64,000 nt of DNA from Ohtaekwangia sp035628875. GTDB lineage: Bacteria > Bacteroidota > Bacteroidia > Cytophagales > Cyclobacteriaceae. The stretch covers positions 1 to 64,000 of the forward strand of contig DASPIZ010000109.1 of NCBI GenBank assembly GCA_035628875.1, written 5' to 3'. The position numbers and the translations under genes are program-made. Shown in pieces: positions 1 to 8,700 of this stretch; within the stretch, counting starts at the first letter, position 1, and each line of letters opens with the position of its first letter. The notes under the pieces are model-generated. The model was not told where the DNA came from and made no database searches. It saw only the letters and a list, made by a program, of their open reading frames with translations.

Positions 1-2
1 AA

Positions 3-419
3 GGTGCCCGAGAATTCATTAGTGGCTTAATTGATTATGATGAATTTTGTGGGATAAGTGACCAAAAAATGAAAACTTTGGAACCTGATAAAACAACTAC
101 TATGAAAGAAGTTACCGTTCAAGAACTTAAAGAAATGATGGATTCCGGTTCGGAATTTCAATTGATTGATGTGCGTGAACCGCATGAGTATGATATCTGT
201 AACATCGGCGGTGAATTGATTCCACAAGGCGATATTCCGAATAATGTGGATAGGATTTCCAAAGATAAACAAGTGGTAATCCATTGCCGCAGCGGTGCTC
301 GCAGTGGTAATATGGTGCAATGGTTGGAAAAGAATCATGGTATGGAGAATCTTTACAACCTCAAAGGCGGTATACTTGCGTGGGCACGGGAGATCGATGA
401 TGAAATGCCTACCTATTGA
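3..419 (+). CDS. MoeB/ThiF-type adenylyltransferase with C-terminal rhodanese domain, 5' end cut off by the window
   Basis: The reading frame is open to the window's first base, so only the C-terminal 138 residues are visible. The first residues (FISGLIDYDEFCGI) resemble the end of a ThiF/MoeB adenylyltransferase domain. They run straight into a rhodanese domain with the active-site loop HCRSGARSG, whose catalytic Cys codon is at 285-287. ThiF-rhodanese fusions of this kind activate the C-terminus of a small sulfur carrier (MoaD/ThiS-like) and supply sulfane sulfur for molybdopterin or thiamine synthesis. An internal ATG at 69 could be mistaken for the start of a free rhodanese, but the continuous upstream frame and its family-like sequence argue for the fusion. 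The adenylation half lies outside the window, so the exact carrier cannot be assigned. Confidence 0.8.
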   Translation, partial: GAREFISGLIDYDEFCGISDQKMKTLEPDKTTTMKEVTVQELKEMMDSGSEFQLIDVREPHEYDICNIGGELIPQGDIPNNVDRISKDKQVVIHCRSGARSGNMVQWLEKNHGMENLYNLKGGILAWAREIDDEMPTY

Positions 420-467
420 TCTGCCGACCCCGATGAGCCTTGCCTTAAGACCAGACTCATCGGTTCA

Positions 468-1649
468 TTATCTGCTTGCCTTTATTGCCTGATCAATATC
501 ACCAATAATATCATGTACGTTTTCAAGACCTGCGGAGATGCGGATCAGTCCTGGGGTAATCCCCACCGCAATACGATCTTCTTCTGTTAATTTAGAATGC
601 GTAGTAGACGCTGGATGTGTAGCGATGCTTCTTGTATCGCCAAGATTCGGTGTATGAGATATCATTGTTAAGGCGTCGAGAAACTTTCTTCCCTGGTTAA
701 GTCCTCCTTTAATTTCAAAAGTTACCAGGCCACCACCAAGGCGCATTTGTTTCTTTGCCAGTGTATGGTGTGGATGAGATGGAAGAAACGGATATTTCAC
801 GCGCAACACCTCTTCGTTTTGTTCCAGGTATTCGGCTATCGCGAGGGCATTTTGACAATGACGATCCATACGTACCGCCAGTGTCTCAAGGCTCTTTGAA
901 AGTACCCAGGCATTAAAGGGAGACATCGATGGTCCCGTATGTCTTGTAAAGAAACGGATCTCATTAATTAATTCCTTTGTGCCAAGAATTACACCACCAA
1001 TAACACGTCCCTGACCGTCCATAAATTTGGTTGCAGAATGTGTTACGATATGTGCTCCCCATTTCGCCGGTGTTTGTATGTATGGTGTTGCGAAACAGTT
1101 ATCTACATTGAGAATTAAATTGTGTTTCGCCGCCAGTTTTCCGATCCATTCCAGATCAAGGATATCCAATGCCGGGTTCGAAGGCGTTTCAACAAAAATC
1201 ATCCTGGTATTCGGAAGAATTTTCTGCTCCCATGTTTCCGGCTGATTAATGTCGGCATAACTGTGTGTGATTCCGAATTTCGGAAAAATAGTATTCAGTA
1301 TCTGATGGGTGGACCCGAATATTGAACGGCACGACAACACGTGATCTCCTGATTTTAAAAGCGCAGCCATGCTTGAGTACATCGCCGCCATTCCCGACGC
1401 CGTAGCAATACCATCTTCTGTGCCTTCAAGAAGACAAAGCTTGCTGATCAATTCGTCGGTGTTGGGATTGGAATACCTGCTGTATATGTTACCCTGTATC
1501 TCATCGGCAAACATGGCGCGGGCTTGTTCTGCATCATCAAACACAAAACTTGACGTGAGATACAACGGCACACTGTGTTCACGAAATGAAGAACGTTCGT
1601 GTTGTTCGCGGATAGCGTCGGTCTCAAAATTTCTTTGTGGGTCTTCCAT
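468..1649 (-). CDS. metZ: O-succinylhomoserine sulfhydrylase (trans-sulfuration PLP enzyme)
   Basis: A 393-residue PLP enzyme of the Cys/Met metabolism family, full length for the group. The PLP lysine sits in SATKFMDGQGR (about K208), preceded by the cofactor-binding NVDNCFATPY segment. The stretch FTRHTGPSMSPFNAWVLSKS is characteristic of the MetZ branch, which condenses O-succinyl- (or O-acetyl-) homoserine with sulfide to give homocysteine. Cystathionine gamma-synthase and gamma-lyase are the nearest alternatives, and the substrate cannot be proved from sequence. The gene starts 11 bases after an OsmC-family gene on the same strand, so the two are probably co-transcribed. It converges on the MoeB-rhodanese gene, giving a local sulfur theme. 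Confidence 0.85.
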   Translation of the reverse strand: MEDPQRNFETDAIREQHERSSFREHSVPLYLTSSFVFDDAEQARAMFADEIQGNIYSRYSNPNTDELISKLCLLEGTEDGIATASGMAAMYSSMAALLKSGDHVLSCRSIFGSTHQILNTIFPKFGITHSYADINQPETWEQKILPNTRMIFVETPSNPALDILDLEWIGKLAAKHNLILNVDNCFATPYIQTPAKWGAHIVTHSATKFMDGQGRVIGGVILGTKELINEIRFFTRHTGPSMSPFNAWVLSKSLETLAVRMDRHCQNALAIAEYLEQNEEVLRVKYPFLPSHPHHTLAKKQMRLGGGLVTFEIKGGLNQGRKFLDALTMISHTPNLGDTRSIATHPASTTHSKLTEEDRIAVGITPGLIRISAGLENVHDIIGDIDQAIKASR

Positions 1650-1660
1650 TGAATTTGTTA

Positions 1661-2080
1661 CTACTTAATGATCTCAAAACTATAGGTAACCTTGGCTTTC
1701 GCCTCCAGCGTTTTAGCTACTGAACAATATTTCTCCACAGCAAGCACCAGGGCCTTTTCTACCTTATCGTGATCAAGGTTTCCATATAACCGGAAATGCG
1801 CGTGAACTGCTGTGTATAGCGATGGCATAACATCCTTTTCCCTTTCACCGGTTACAGTAACTTTTATATCTTTTAAGTCCTGACGTTGCTTTTTTAAAAT
1901 ATTAATCAAGTCAAAACTACTACAGCCACCCATTGCAGCTAAAAGCATTTGCATCGGACGCATGCCGTTATTACCTCCACCAATTTCAGGTGATGCATCC
2001 ATTTGCACTTTGTTTCCCTGTTCGTTAACACCTTCCATCAGGTAGGCATCATTCAATCGATTGAGTTCAATTTTTATCAT
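1661..2080 (-). CDS. OsmC family peroxiredoxin-like protein
   Basis: A 139-residue OsmC/Ohr-fold protein of typical length. The two redox cysteines are visible: the first in MGGCSSFDL (about C53) and the second in KYCSVAKTLE (about C119). Members reduce organic hydroperoxides with a reactive cysteine pair, but the subgroup (OsmC, Ohr or YhfA-like) is not certain; the compact N-terminus looks more YhfA/OsmC-like than Ohr. It lies immediately upstream of metZ on the minus strand and probably heads that operon. No strong promoter box was identified in front of it. Confidence 0.8.
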   Translation of the reverse strand: MIKIELNRLNDAYLMEGVNEQGNKVQMDASPEIGGGNNGMRPMQMLLAAMGGCSSFDLINILKKQRQDLKDIKVTVTGEREKDVMPSLYTAVHAHFRLYGNLDHDKVEKALVLAVEKYCSVAKTLEAKAKVTYSFEIIK

Positions 2081-2157
2081 AACTACGCGTTTAATTCATC
2101 AATCCAGGTTTAAAAATAACTACCAACAACCAAATAACAGAGTCGGGAACGAATAAG

Positions 2158-3543
2158 TTATTGCAACGCAGTATTCTTTGATTGCATATATGTTCCCATG
2201 ATCATGGCCAGCAAACTAACCATTGTGGCCGGAACAAGACTCGGCAGTTCTGATCCTGAATATTCAAATCCGATCCATGTCACCATTCCGAGTATCATTG
2301 ACGAAAGTGCCCCTGTGCTGTTTGCCTTTTTCCAGTAAAGTCCCATTAGTAAAGGGATAAACAAAGAAACCAGACTTAAAATTGATGATTCACTTACCAG
2401 TTCATAAATATTAGATCGGAGACAAGCCATAACGGTAGCGGCTACGCTAAAAAGCAAGATGGACATTTTCGTTACCACCAATAGCTGGCGATCTGTTAAC
2501 CTGTTTTTGAATAACGGTTTCACGAGGTTTTCTGAGAAGATAGATGCAGGTGCCAGGATAGCAGAACTGGTGGTGCTCATAATCGCTGAAAGCAGTGAAC
2601 CAAAAAAAAGAATCTGAACCGGAAGACTTGTGTGAAGCAGCACCATCATGGGAAGAGCAAGCTGTGTGTCTTCGGGTAATTGGCCGCCATAAAGATGTTT
2701 TGTGCATAAACTAATAAACAGCGGCAACATCGCTACCGTAAGATAAAGTATCGCTGCAATGTAGCATGACCAGACTGCGGTATCTGCTGAGCGCGACGAC
2801 ATGGCACGTTGAAAAACATCCTGCGAAGGGATGGAACCAAGACCGAGAACGCTCCAGGCGGCGAGCCATCCAATCACCTCTTTAAACTGAAACTCAGGAA
2901 AGAATTTAAAATAATCAGGAGGCACGTCATGCAGTATGGTTTGTACTCCACCAGCGTCGTGTTCCAACACAACAGATAAAACAATGAGACCTGCAACAAT
3001 AATGATACTCTGAATAAAATCTGTGATGGATATCGCCCACATACCACCAGCGTAGGTATATATCGTAACAATCACAGCACTTAGTATGATCCCATGCCAT
3101 ACCGCCATTCCGGTAATTACATTGAGTATAATTCCCATAGCAACAAGTTGCGCGGCGATATAGCCAACGTATGGAGGTGCCAGGAAAACACTGGCGATAA
3201 GTTCTGTTCTTCTGCCATACCGGATTTTAAAGAAATCACCCAGCGTGAGCAGATTCATGTTGTATAATTTCCTGGCAAAGAAGTAGCCAAAGAGAACAAG
3301 ACATAAGGAAGCACCGAATGGATCTTCGATTACGTTGTACAAACCTCCAGCAATAAATTCGCTTGATGCACCAAAGACAGTTTCGGATCCAAACCATGTT
3401 GCGAACAAGGCAGCCGAACCGAGCATGAGTGGAAGACTTTTGCCCGCAAGCATAAAGTCACCCGTAGACTTTACTTTTCTGCCCGCCCAGACGCCGATCA
3501 GAACCGTGAGAATCAGGTATAAAATAACAAAGGCGAGTAACAA
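2158..3543 (-). CDS. Sodium:solute symporter family transporter
   Basis: A 461-residue hydrophobic protein with about 13 predicted membrane segments and the sodium:solute symporter (SSS/PutP-like) pattern, for example the N-terminal GRKVKSTGDFMLAGKSLPL segment and GSLLSAIMSTTSSAILAPAS in the Na+-site region. Family members move sugars, amino acids, carboxylates or vitamins with sodium across the inner membrane. The substrate cannot be read from the sequence. It is a single gene 66 bases downstream of the DUF5777 barrel gene on the same strand. Confidence 0.85.
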   Translation of the reverse strand: MLLAFVILYLILTVLIGVWAGRKVKSTGDFMLAGKSLPLMLGSAALFATWFGSETVFGASSEFIAGGLYNVIEDPFGASLCLVLFGYFFARKLYNMNLLTLGDFFKIRYGRRTELIASVFLAPPYVGYIAAQLVAMGIILNVITGMAVWHGIILSAVIVTIYTYAGGMWAISITDFIQSIIIVAGLIVLSVVLEHDAGGVQTILHDVPPDYFKFFPEFQFKEVIGWLAAWSVLGLGSIPSQDVFQRAMSSRSADTAVWSCYIAAILYLTVAMLPLFISLCTKHLYGGQLPEDTQLALPMMVLLHTSLPVQILFFGSLLSAIMSTTSSAILAPASIFSENLVKPLFKNRLTDRQLLVVTKMSILLFSVAATVMACLRSNIYELVSESSILSLVSLFIPLLMGLYWKKANSTGALSSMILGMVTWIGFEYSGSELPSLVPATMVSLLAMIMGTYMQSKNTALQ

Positions 3544-3609
3544 GCTTCTTAACTTTTATCCGGACGATCAATATACCAATATACTTAAGGATCAGTCCTC
3601 CGGACAAAG

Positions 3610-4494
3610 TTATTCTTTATCTTGTTTGAATTGAAATGTGCGTGTTACATTAAAACCAAAATGAATATCACCATCAAAAAAGTTGTCTGTTGTTTCTGTG
3701 ATAAAGGCACGCTCTGTTAAGCCTACAGCATTCGTAAATACCAGTTGAAATACGTGACCACCTGTTTCAATGTCGACGCCTATTCCAAACGCATTTTGGT
3801 AAGGAGAATCATCTTTCATACTGAGATTATGATAGTACTCGGTAGTGAGTGCTAAACTTGGGGTCAGTTTTAACCTTCCACCAACACCGAGCGCAAATTG
3901 GTTATTTTCTTCCAGGGCAGGTTCAACATAATTTTTATGAATCATGGTTGGCATAAGTTGCAATGATAAGGCCGTGCTCATTTTGCGCGCCATCAGTAAT
4001 TGGGCAGTATAACTTATCCTGTCAGTACTTTTAAAATCAGGAGATACTTCATGGTTCTTCCGGGGTGAAAACTTGTAAGCCATACCGCCCAGTGCCGTCA
4101 GTGAAAAAGGAAAAGAAGACGCCCCTTCACGTTGTCTGAGTACACGGTATTTGGCATAGCCATCCAGCGTTTTATCCGTCGAGTTTCTGCCAATACTTAC
4201 CGACAGGTTGTCGGTGATTCCATAATCCAGGCCAAGCCGCACAAGCGCATCATCAAATCCATACATTTCATACCAACCACTGTTTATCCTGCCAAATCGA
4301 TGAGCAAAAATAAATTCCAATGTCCCACCCGGCTTGGTTTCCATTGAATGCCCGTTGATAATTCGCGTACCTTTAAAAGTGGCGATTGTATAATCGGTTT
4401 CCGGTTCCTTATTCTGCTCCATTTCCCTGAGCAGATCTTCCTGGCCATAGACGCCATATGTAGTAAGGAGGAAAATGAGTGTAAGCTTTCTCAT
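3610..4494 (-). CDS. DUF5777 family outer-membrane beta-barrel protein
   Basis: The frame extends to 4527, but the signal peptide MRKLTLIFLLTTYGVYG begins at the ATG ending at 4494, which I take as the start (294 residues). The mature part is built of alternating beta-strand segments with conserved GTLEFIFAHRFG and GLDYGITDNLSVSIGRNSTD, matching the Bacteroidota DUF5777 barrel proteins. The function of the family is unknown. It follows the YceI-like gene with 7 bases between them, so the pair is one transcription unit and may act together in the envelope. Confidence 0.75.
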   Translation of the reverse strand: MRKLTLIFLLTTYGVYGQEDLLREMEQNKEPETDYTIATFKGTRIINGHSMETKPGGTLEFIFAHRFGRINSGWYEMYGFDDALVRLGLDYGITDNLSVSIGRNSTDKTLDGYAKYRVLRQREGASSFPFSLTALGGMAYKFSPRKNHEVSPDFKSTDRISYTAQLLMARKMSTALSLQLMPTMIHKNYVEPALEENNQFALGVGGRLKLTPSLALTTEYYHNLSMKDDSPYQNAFGIGVDIETGGHVFQLVFTNAVGLTERAFITETTDNFFDGDIHFGFNVTRTFQFKQDKE

Positions 4495-4501
4495 AAATAT
4501 A

Positions 4502-5062
4502 TTATAATGGACTATATAGAAATTCAACTGTTACTTCTACTTCTTCTGAAATATTTTGCCACACTACCTGTGGTATGGTTATATTATAATCAGCAAGCTT
4601 TACCTTGAATTTGGATTTCATGATAACATTTCTTCCTTTCACCTCAACAGTTCCTGTCATCGAAGCATCCCTGGTAACACCGTGGATAAAAAGCCTTCCA
4701 TCCGCTTTTACTTTTTGAATACCACCCTTCTGGATGTCGAATCCGATAAGATTACCTACGAACGTGGCTTTCGGATATTTATCCGACTCTAAAAACTTCT
4801 CATTAAAATGTACCTGCATTAGTTTTTTTTCGAACTCGAAGTCACGTACTTTAATAAGAAATGCAATTTCATTTTTCCGGACATCGAAGATGCTGGTCAC
4901 ATTTTTATTTTCGGCTGAAATATCTTCGATGATACCGTCTGAAAAGAACTTCACGTCGGATGTCTCAGCATAAAAGCGAACCTGTGCAACAATCCTCGTA
5001 TCTGCCAGAAAACCGAATAATATCAGAAATAAAATTTTAAGCAAAGGGAAGTTATCCTTCAT
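4502..5062 (-). CDS. YceI-like periplasmic lipid-binding-fold protein
   Basis: A secreted protein of about 186 residues starting at MKDNFPLLKILFLILFGFLA; an upstream ATG at 5083 would add seven residues ahead of the signal peptide. The mature sequence follows the YceI pattern: a repeated beta-barrel with FNEKFLESDKYPKATFVG near the middle and DGRLFIHGVTRDASMTGTV after it. YceI proteins form a lipocalin-like barrel that binds isoprenoid-type lipids in the periplasm; the ligand here is unknown. It is the first gene of a two-gene unit with the DUF5777 barrel protein. Confidence 0.78.
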   Translation of the reverse strand: MKDNFPLLKILFLILFGFLADTRIVAQVRFYAETSDVKFFSDGIIEDISAENKNVTSIFDVRKNEIAFLIKVRDFEFEKKLMQVHFNEKFLESDKYPKATFVGNLIGFDIQKGGIQKVKADGRLFIHGVTRDASMTGTVEVKGRNVIMKSKFKVKLADYNITIPQVVWQNISEEVEVTVEFLYSPL

Positions 5063-5283
5063 GCGTAAATCAGGTTTGGTCAAAGGGGGTCTCTTTTTAT
5101 ACAGGATCTTAATGTATCACTAAAATCACAATATTTAAATTAATGTCATTTAGTTAAATACTGTTTATACGCAGGACGAGAAAATGATTCAAAAGGAAGC
5201 CTCTTGTGCATAATTCTGAAAAAAAATCTGGTAAGATGATCTGTGATGGAAGGATCGTCAATAAAGAGGGTTGGCCTGTAAAA

Positions 5284-5350
5284 TGAAAATCCCCCGAAAT
5301 CCTTGATCTCGGGGGACAATCACTGTCTATAGTTGGCTTTAATCTTGAGT
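5284..5350 (-). ncRNA. Candidate small RNA, copy 1
   Basis: Minus-strand unit made of a 22-base segment at 5324-5345, identical to the one in copy 2, followed by a GC-rich hairpin (CCCCCGA at 5291-5297 pairing with TCGGGGG at 5309-5315) and a short U-rich tail (TTTTC...TTTTA). A degraded -7 box TATCTTTA lies at 5351-5358, at nearly the same distance from the shared segment as in copy 2. No credible reading frame is present. A short RNA with a conserved 5' end and an intrinsic terminator is the simplest reading; it has not been matched to a known family. Confidence 0.45.
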
Positions 5351-5446
5351 TAAAGATATCAGCCATTTATAAACTTACCATTGTCTTATCGTTCAGTTTA
5401 AATAATGCGTAGATAAAATGCTTTTTTAGCAGATAAACAGAAAGGC

Positions 5447-5518
5447 CATAAAAGTGACAATCCCCCAAAGTACTCGACTAAGGGGGATTGTCATGTCTAT
5501 AGTTGGCTTTAATCTGTT
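5447..5518 (-). ncRNA. Candidate small RNA, copy 2
   Basis: Second, better-formed copy. The shared 22-base segment (5494-5515) is followed on the minus strand by a perfect 11-bp stem (GACAATCCCCC at 5456-5466 with GGGGGATTGTC at 5482-5492), a 15-base loop, then TTTTA. The loop differs from copy 1, while the 5' segment is unchanged. This is the layout of sibling regulatory RNAs with a common seed and private terminator. A strong promoter precedes it. The predicted transcript is about 70 bases. Confidence 0.5.
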
Positions 5519-5519
5519 T

Positions 5520-5550
5520 CAAATATAAAATAAAGAAATATTAAAACAAC
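5520..5550 (-). promoter_or_regulatory. Bacteroidota-type promoter of small RNA copy 2
   Basis: On the minus strand the -33 element GTTG (5547-5550 on plus as CAAC) is separated by 19 bases from a perfect -7 box TATATTTG (CAAATATA at 5520-5527). Transcription would begin near 5516, right at the edge of the conserved 22-base segment. Confidence 0.6.
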
Positions 5551-5561
5551 CGATTTTCAGA

Positions 5562-5768
5562 CTAATTTTTTTCCCGGGTAAGCGAATCTGTTTCTTGATT
5601 TTGAATTGATGTTGTGTCTTGTGAATGATACGCGTCTTGAATCCGTGTTTTCAATTGAGGTTTACCGCCCGGAAAGGTAGTCCTCCTGGCAATGTCATAA
5701 CTGACATAGAAAAGCAGTAATAAAAACAACAACGTAGCCAACATGAACATTTTTTTTGATTTATTCAT
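5562..5768 (-). CDS. Small single-pass membrane protein of unknown function
   Basis: A 68-residue protein with a basic N-terminus (MNKSKKMF), one membrane segment (ATLLFLLLLFYVSYDIA, about residues 11-27) and a polar tail rich in Gln, Thr and Ser. It starts 10 bases after the end of the large transporter-like gene on the same strand and is probably co-transcribed with it. I do not recognise a family. Confidence 0.6.
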   Translation of the reverse strand: MNKSKKMFMLATLLFLLLLFYVSYDIARRTTFPGGKPQLKTRIQDAYHSQDTTSIQNQETDSLTREKN

Positions 5769-5778
5769 GGTTCAAAAG

Positions 5779-8700
5779 TTAAATATATTCCAACACCTGG
5801 TCAGCCAGTTTTACATTGTCTGCTAACAATTCATAAAATTGATCCTTATGAAACTTAACAATAATTACATCTGTCCGGGCTTTGATCAGGTTGGTATTGA
5901 TATAATTTGGCATCGCTAACATTTCTCCAATAAACTGACCTTCAGTAAATTCCGCCACCTCAACACCACGTTGGTAATATGCCACAACACCACTTACAAG
6001 GACATAAAAATCATTGTTTGATTTTTCATCCAATCCCAGTATCGTTCCTTCTTTCAACCGTTGTTCTTCGCTGATATCTGCAAGCGCTGCGAGTATAACC
6101 CCAGGGACTTTTTCAAAGACGTTGATTTTTTCAAAGAATAACACCTTTTCAAAACGCATCATCTTCCTTGATTGAATAATAATAATATCGAGCTCCCTTT
6201 TGGCACTCAGCCCCAATCGATTTGTGTTCAGGTGATATTCATCGGCGCTGATCTGGAACAATGCCCACGCAGAAACCTCACGCACCAACGGGTCCGGATT
6301 AAACAATTGTGCGATCAGATCCAGTTTAAAATCAGTAATCTGCAGAATACCAATCTGAAAAAGAACACAGGCTTTTGTCCATCGGTTCGATTGCGTAAAA
6401 TCCCGGTTAATCAAAAACTTCAATACGAGTTTAGAATCTAAACGAACCCGCGGATAAAAGTATTCAAGTCTACCTATCCGTTCGTGGTCCGTCAGGTCAT
6501 CCAATAAGGGAATTACGCGCTGCTTCAATTGTTCTGATAAAAAGACATCAAGAAGCTCAATGGCATAGGTTATCCCTTCCGTTGTTCCACTGTCAATATT
6601 CTCTTTCACCAGTTGAATAGAACGTGTATCGTATAACATGGTGAGCAACATATAGATGTGCTCGATATCACTTTGAATTTCTGCACGCAGAGAAGCTTTT
6701 ATTGCCTCACTGAACCCTTCATCACCTACTTCATGAATAGCACTCAGGTTCCAGCTGATGTCAGCTATATCGGCTTCAATTGCATATTTGATTCGTGTGA
6801 TCTGCGATACCCCAGCCTTAAACCCGCACTCGCCCAACGAAAGTAACACCTGCGATACGACCACCTTGTTCGGGTAATCCATTTTATTCCACAGAATCTC
6901 TCTCGCACGTTGTCCTCCGATTCGTCCGATTACCTGAACAATCTTCAGCATCATTTGTGTACTTTGTCCACTCCGGTAAAATGCCGCATCAAGGTTTGGA
7001 AGCGTTTCTGCTCCCATTAATACAAGCGCGCTAACGGCCTGGTTGCTGTACACCGGGCTAACCAGATTTTCAATAACTGAGTTTATTACTTCTGAGGATC
7101 TTTTTTTGATCGAAGTTTGAATTGCCGTACTTCGGACTTTTGGTTCATTATCGTTTAGTAATTCCAACAAAAATGATGTGTTCTGATCTTGCGGTGTATG
7201 CAACAAGAGCTCAGCCGCATACTGCCGGTCATTGGGATTGGTTGATCGGGTCAGGTTGCGAATTCTAGTCTTGGATACTTCTCCCCCATGCTGTAGCATC
7301 ATCTGCAGATCTGCCTTGCTCAAAATATTTTTATTACCCGATACTCCCCTGGTCGGATCAATACGAATCACATACTGGTCCGAAACGGAAAGTCCCTTCA
7401 GTTCATTTACTTTTTCGTTGGCATAACCCCTGATCACCTCATCGTGATTCTTAATCATGCTGTTTAACCACAGGGGCACCTGTGCAGCATTAATTTTCTG
7501 CAATAATTTGAACGAAAATACGGCGGTTCCAGGCGCTGTATTCAATAACCGATCTTGCAGCGTTGTTGTAATCTTGGTATAACCCTTTTCCAATTTATCT
7601 TGTTGCACATCAGTACTTTCCAGTTTTAACCGGATCTTGTTTCTATACCCGAGATACATCTTGTTGACGATAATAAGATAAATCACCGACAAGAGCAGCA
7701 TGAAAGCGGAGATGTGGATAAGGGTGAAGAATGGAAACAACGCCAATCCAAAAATTAAAAGACCACCAATGAAGCGTGATCCTTCGTTTACCAGTCCTTC
7801 GATCTTCGATTGAATATTGAACCTTAGTTTATTTTCGAGTGGAATAAAGAATAATTTAAAAACCGGATTTTCGAGCGAGTCACGCAATGTCCAGTTGAGT
7901 AACCGGTTTAATGAGATGAATAAGAAGAAGTAAATAAAGCCTGTAGGTGCGATCGATTTATCGAAACCAAAGACATTGCCCATAATAATTGAGCCGGCGG
8001 AGAACACCCCCATAATGATGGGTAAAATAAAAAGCGAAATCCTTAAACCATAGTTGTTGATAATTCTTTGGTTTACAAAAGTTTGCATGATCAAACTAAT
8101 ACCATAAACCGCACCGGTAAAAAACGAATTGAAATTTGTCAGCTCACGTTCATTCGGATATTGCTCCTTTACAAGATGCTGGAAGGAATACTGGCTCATC
8201 ACAAACATCACCATGGACACCATGAGGAAAACGGTAAGCATAATAATATACTTGTCGCCGAAAAGGTTTCTCCATCTAGTCTGCCGGCGTATTAAGGTTC
8301 CAAATTCACGCGGATCATTTTTGGAAACTGTAAATGAAGTGGCGATTAAAATCAGCAGGATGCTTACTATAAAAATGCTGGAGGCACAAACCAACAGGTA
8401 ATTGGCCGTGTCGTGAATGATCTCGGTAGTTAACGGGATGGCTACCAGGGTGGTGATGATGGCTGCAATTAATTGCCCTGTATCGATCCACCCAATGATT
8501 CGCTTTGACTGCCTGAAATTAAAAAGACGACCAAATATGCCCCAGAAGCTTAAAAGTAATACGGCTGTCATTGGCCCGCTCATCGTATACAATGCAAAGA
8601 CAAACGTGTCCTGCTTGTTTGGATCACCGAACTTAAGTAGTGAGAACACGGTGATGGTAAAGGCAAAGATTAAAAGTACGCTCACCAGGGCAATGCTGGT

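Noticed and set aside
5154..5366. 70-codon frame on the minus strand
   Set aside because: It runs through small RNA copy 1 and its hairpin, has no recognisable sequence, and no start context; the RNA reading explains the region better.
5284..5520. Two repeats as the start of a CRISPR array for the Cas6-like protein
   Set aside because: Only two copies, 170 bases apart, with differing hairpins and promoters before each; spacing and structure do not fit a repeat-spacer array. A link to the Cas6-like protein remains only a speculation.
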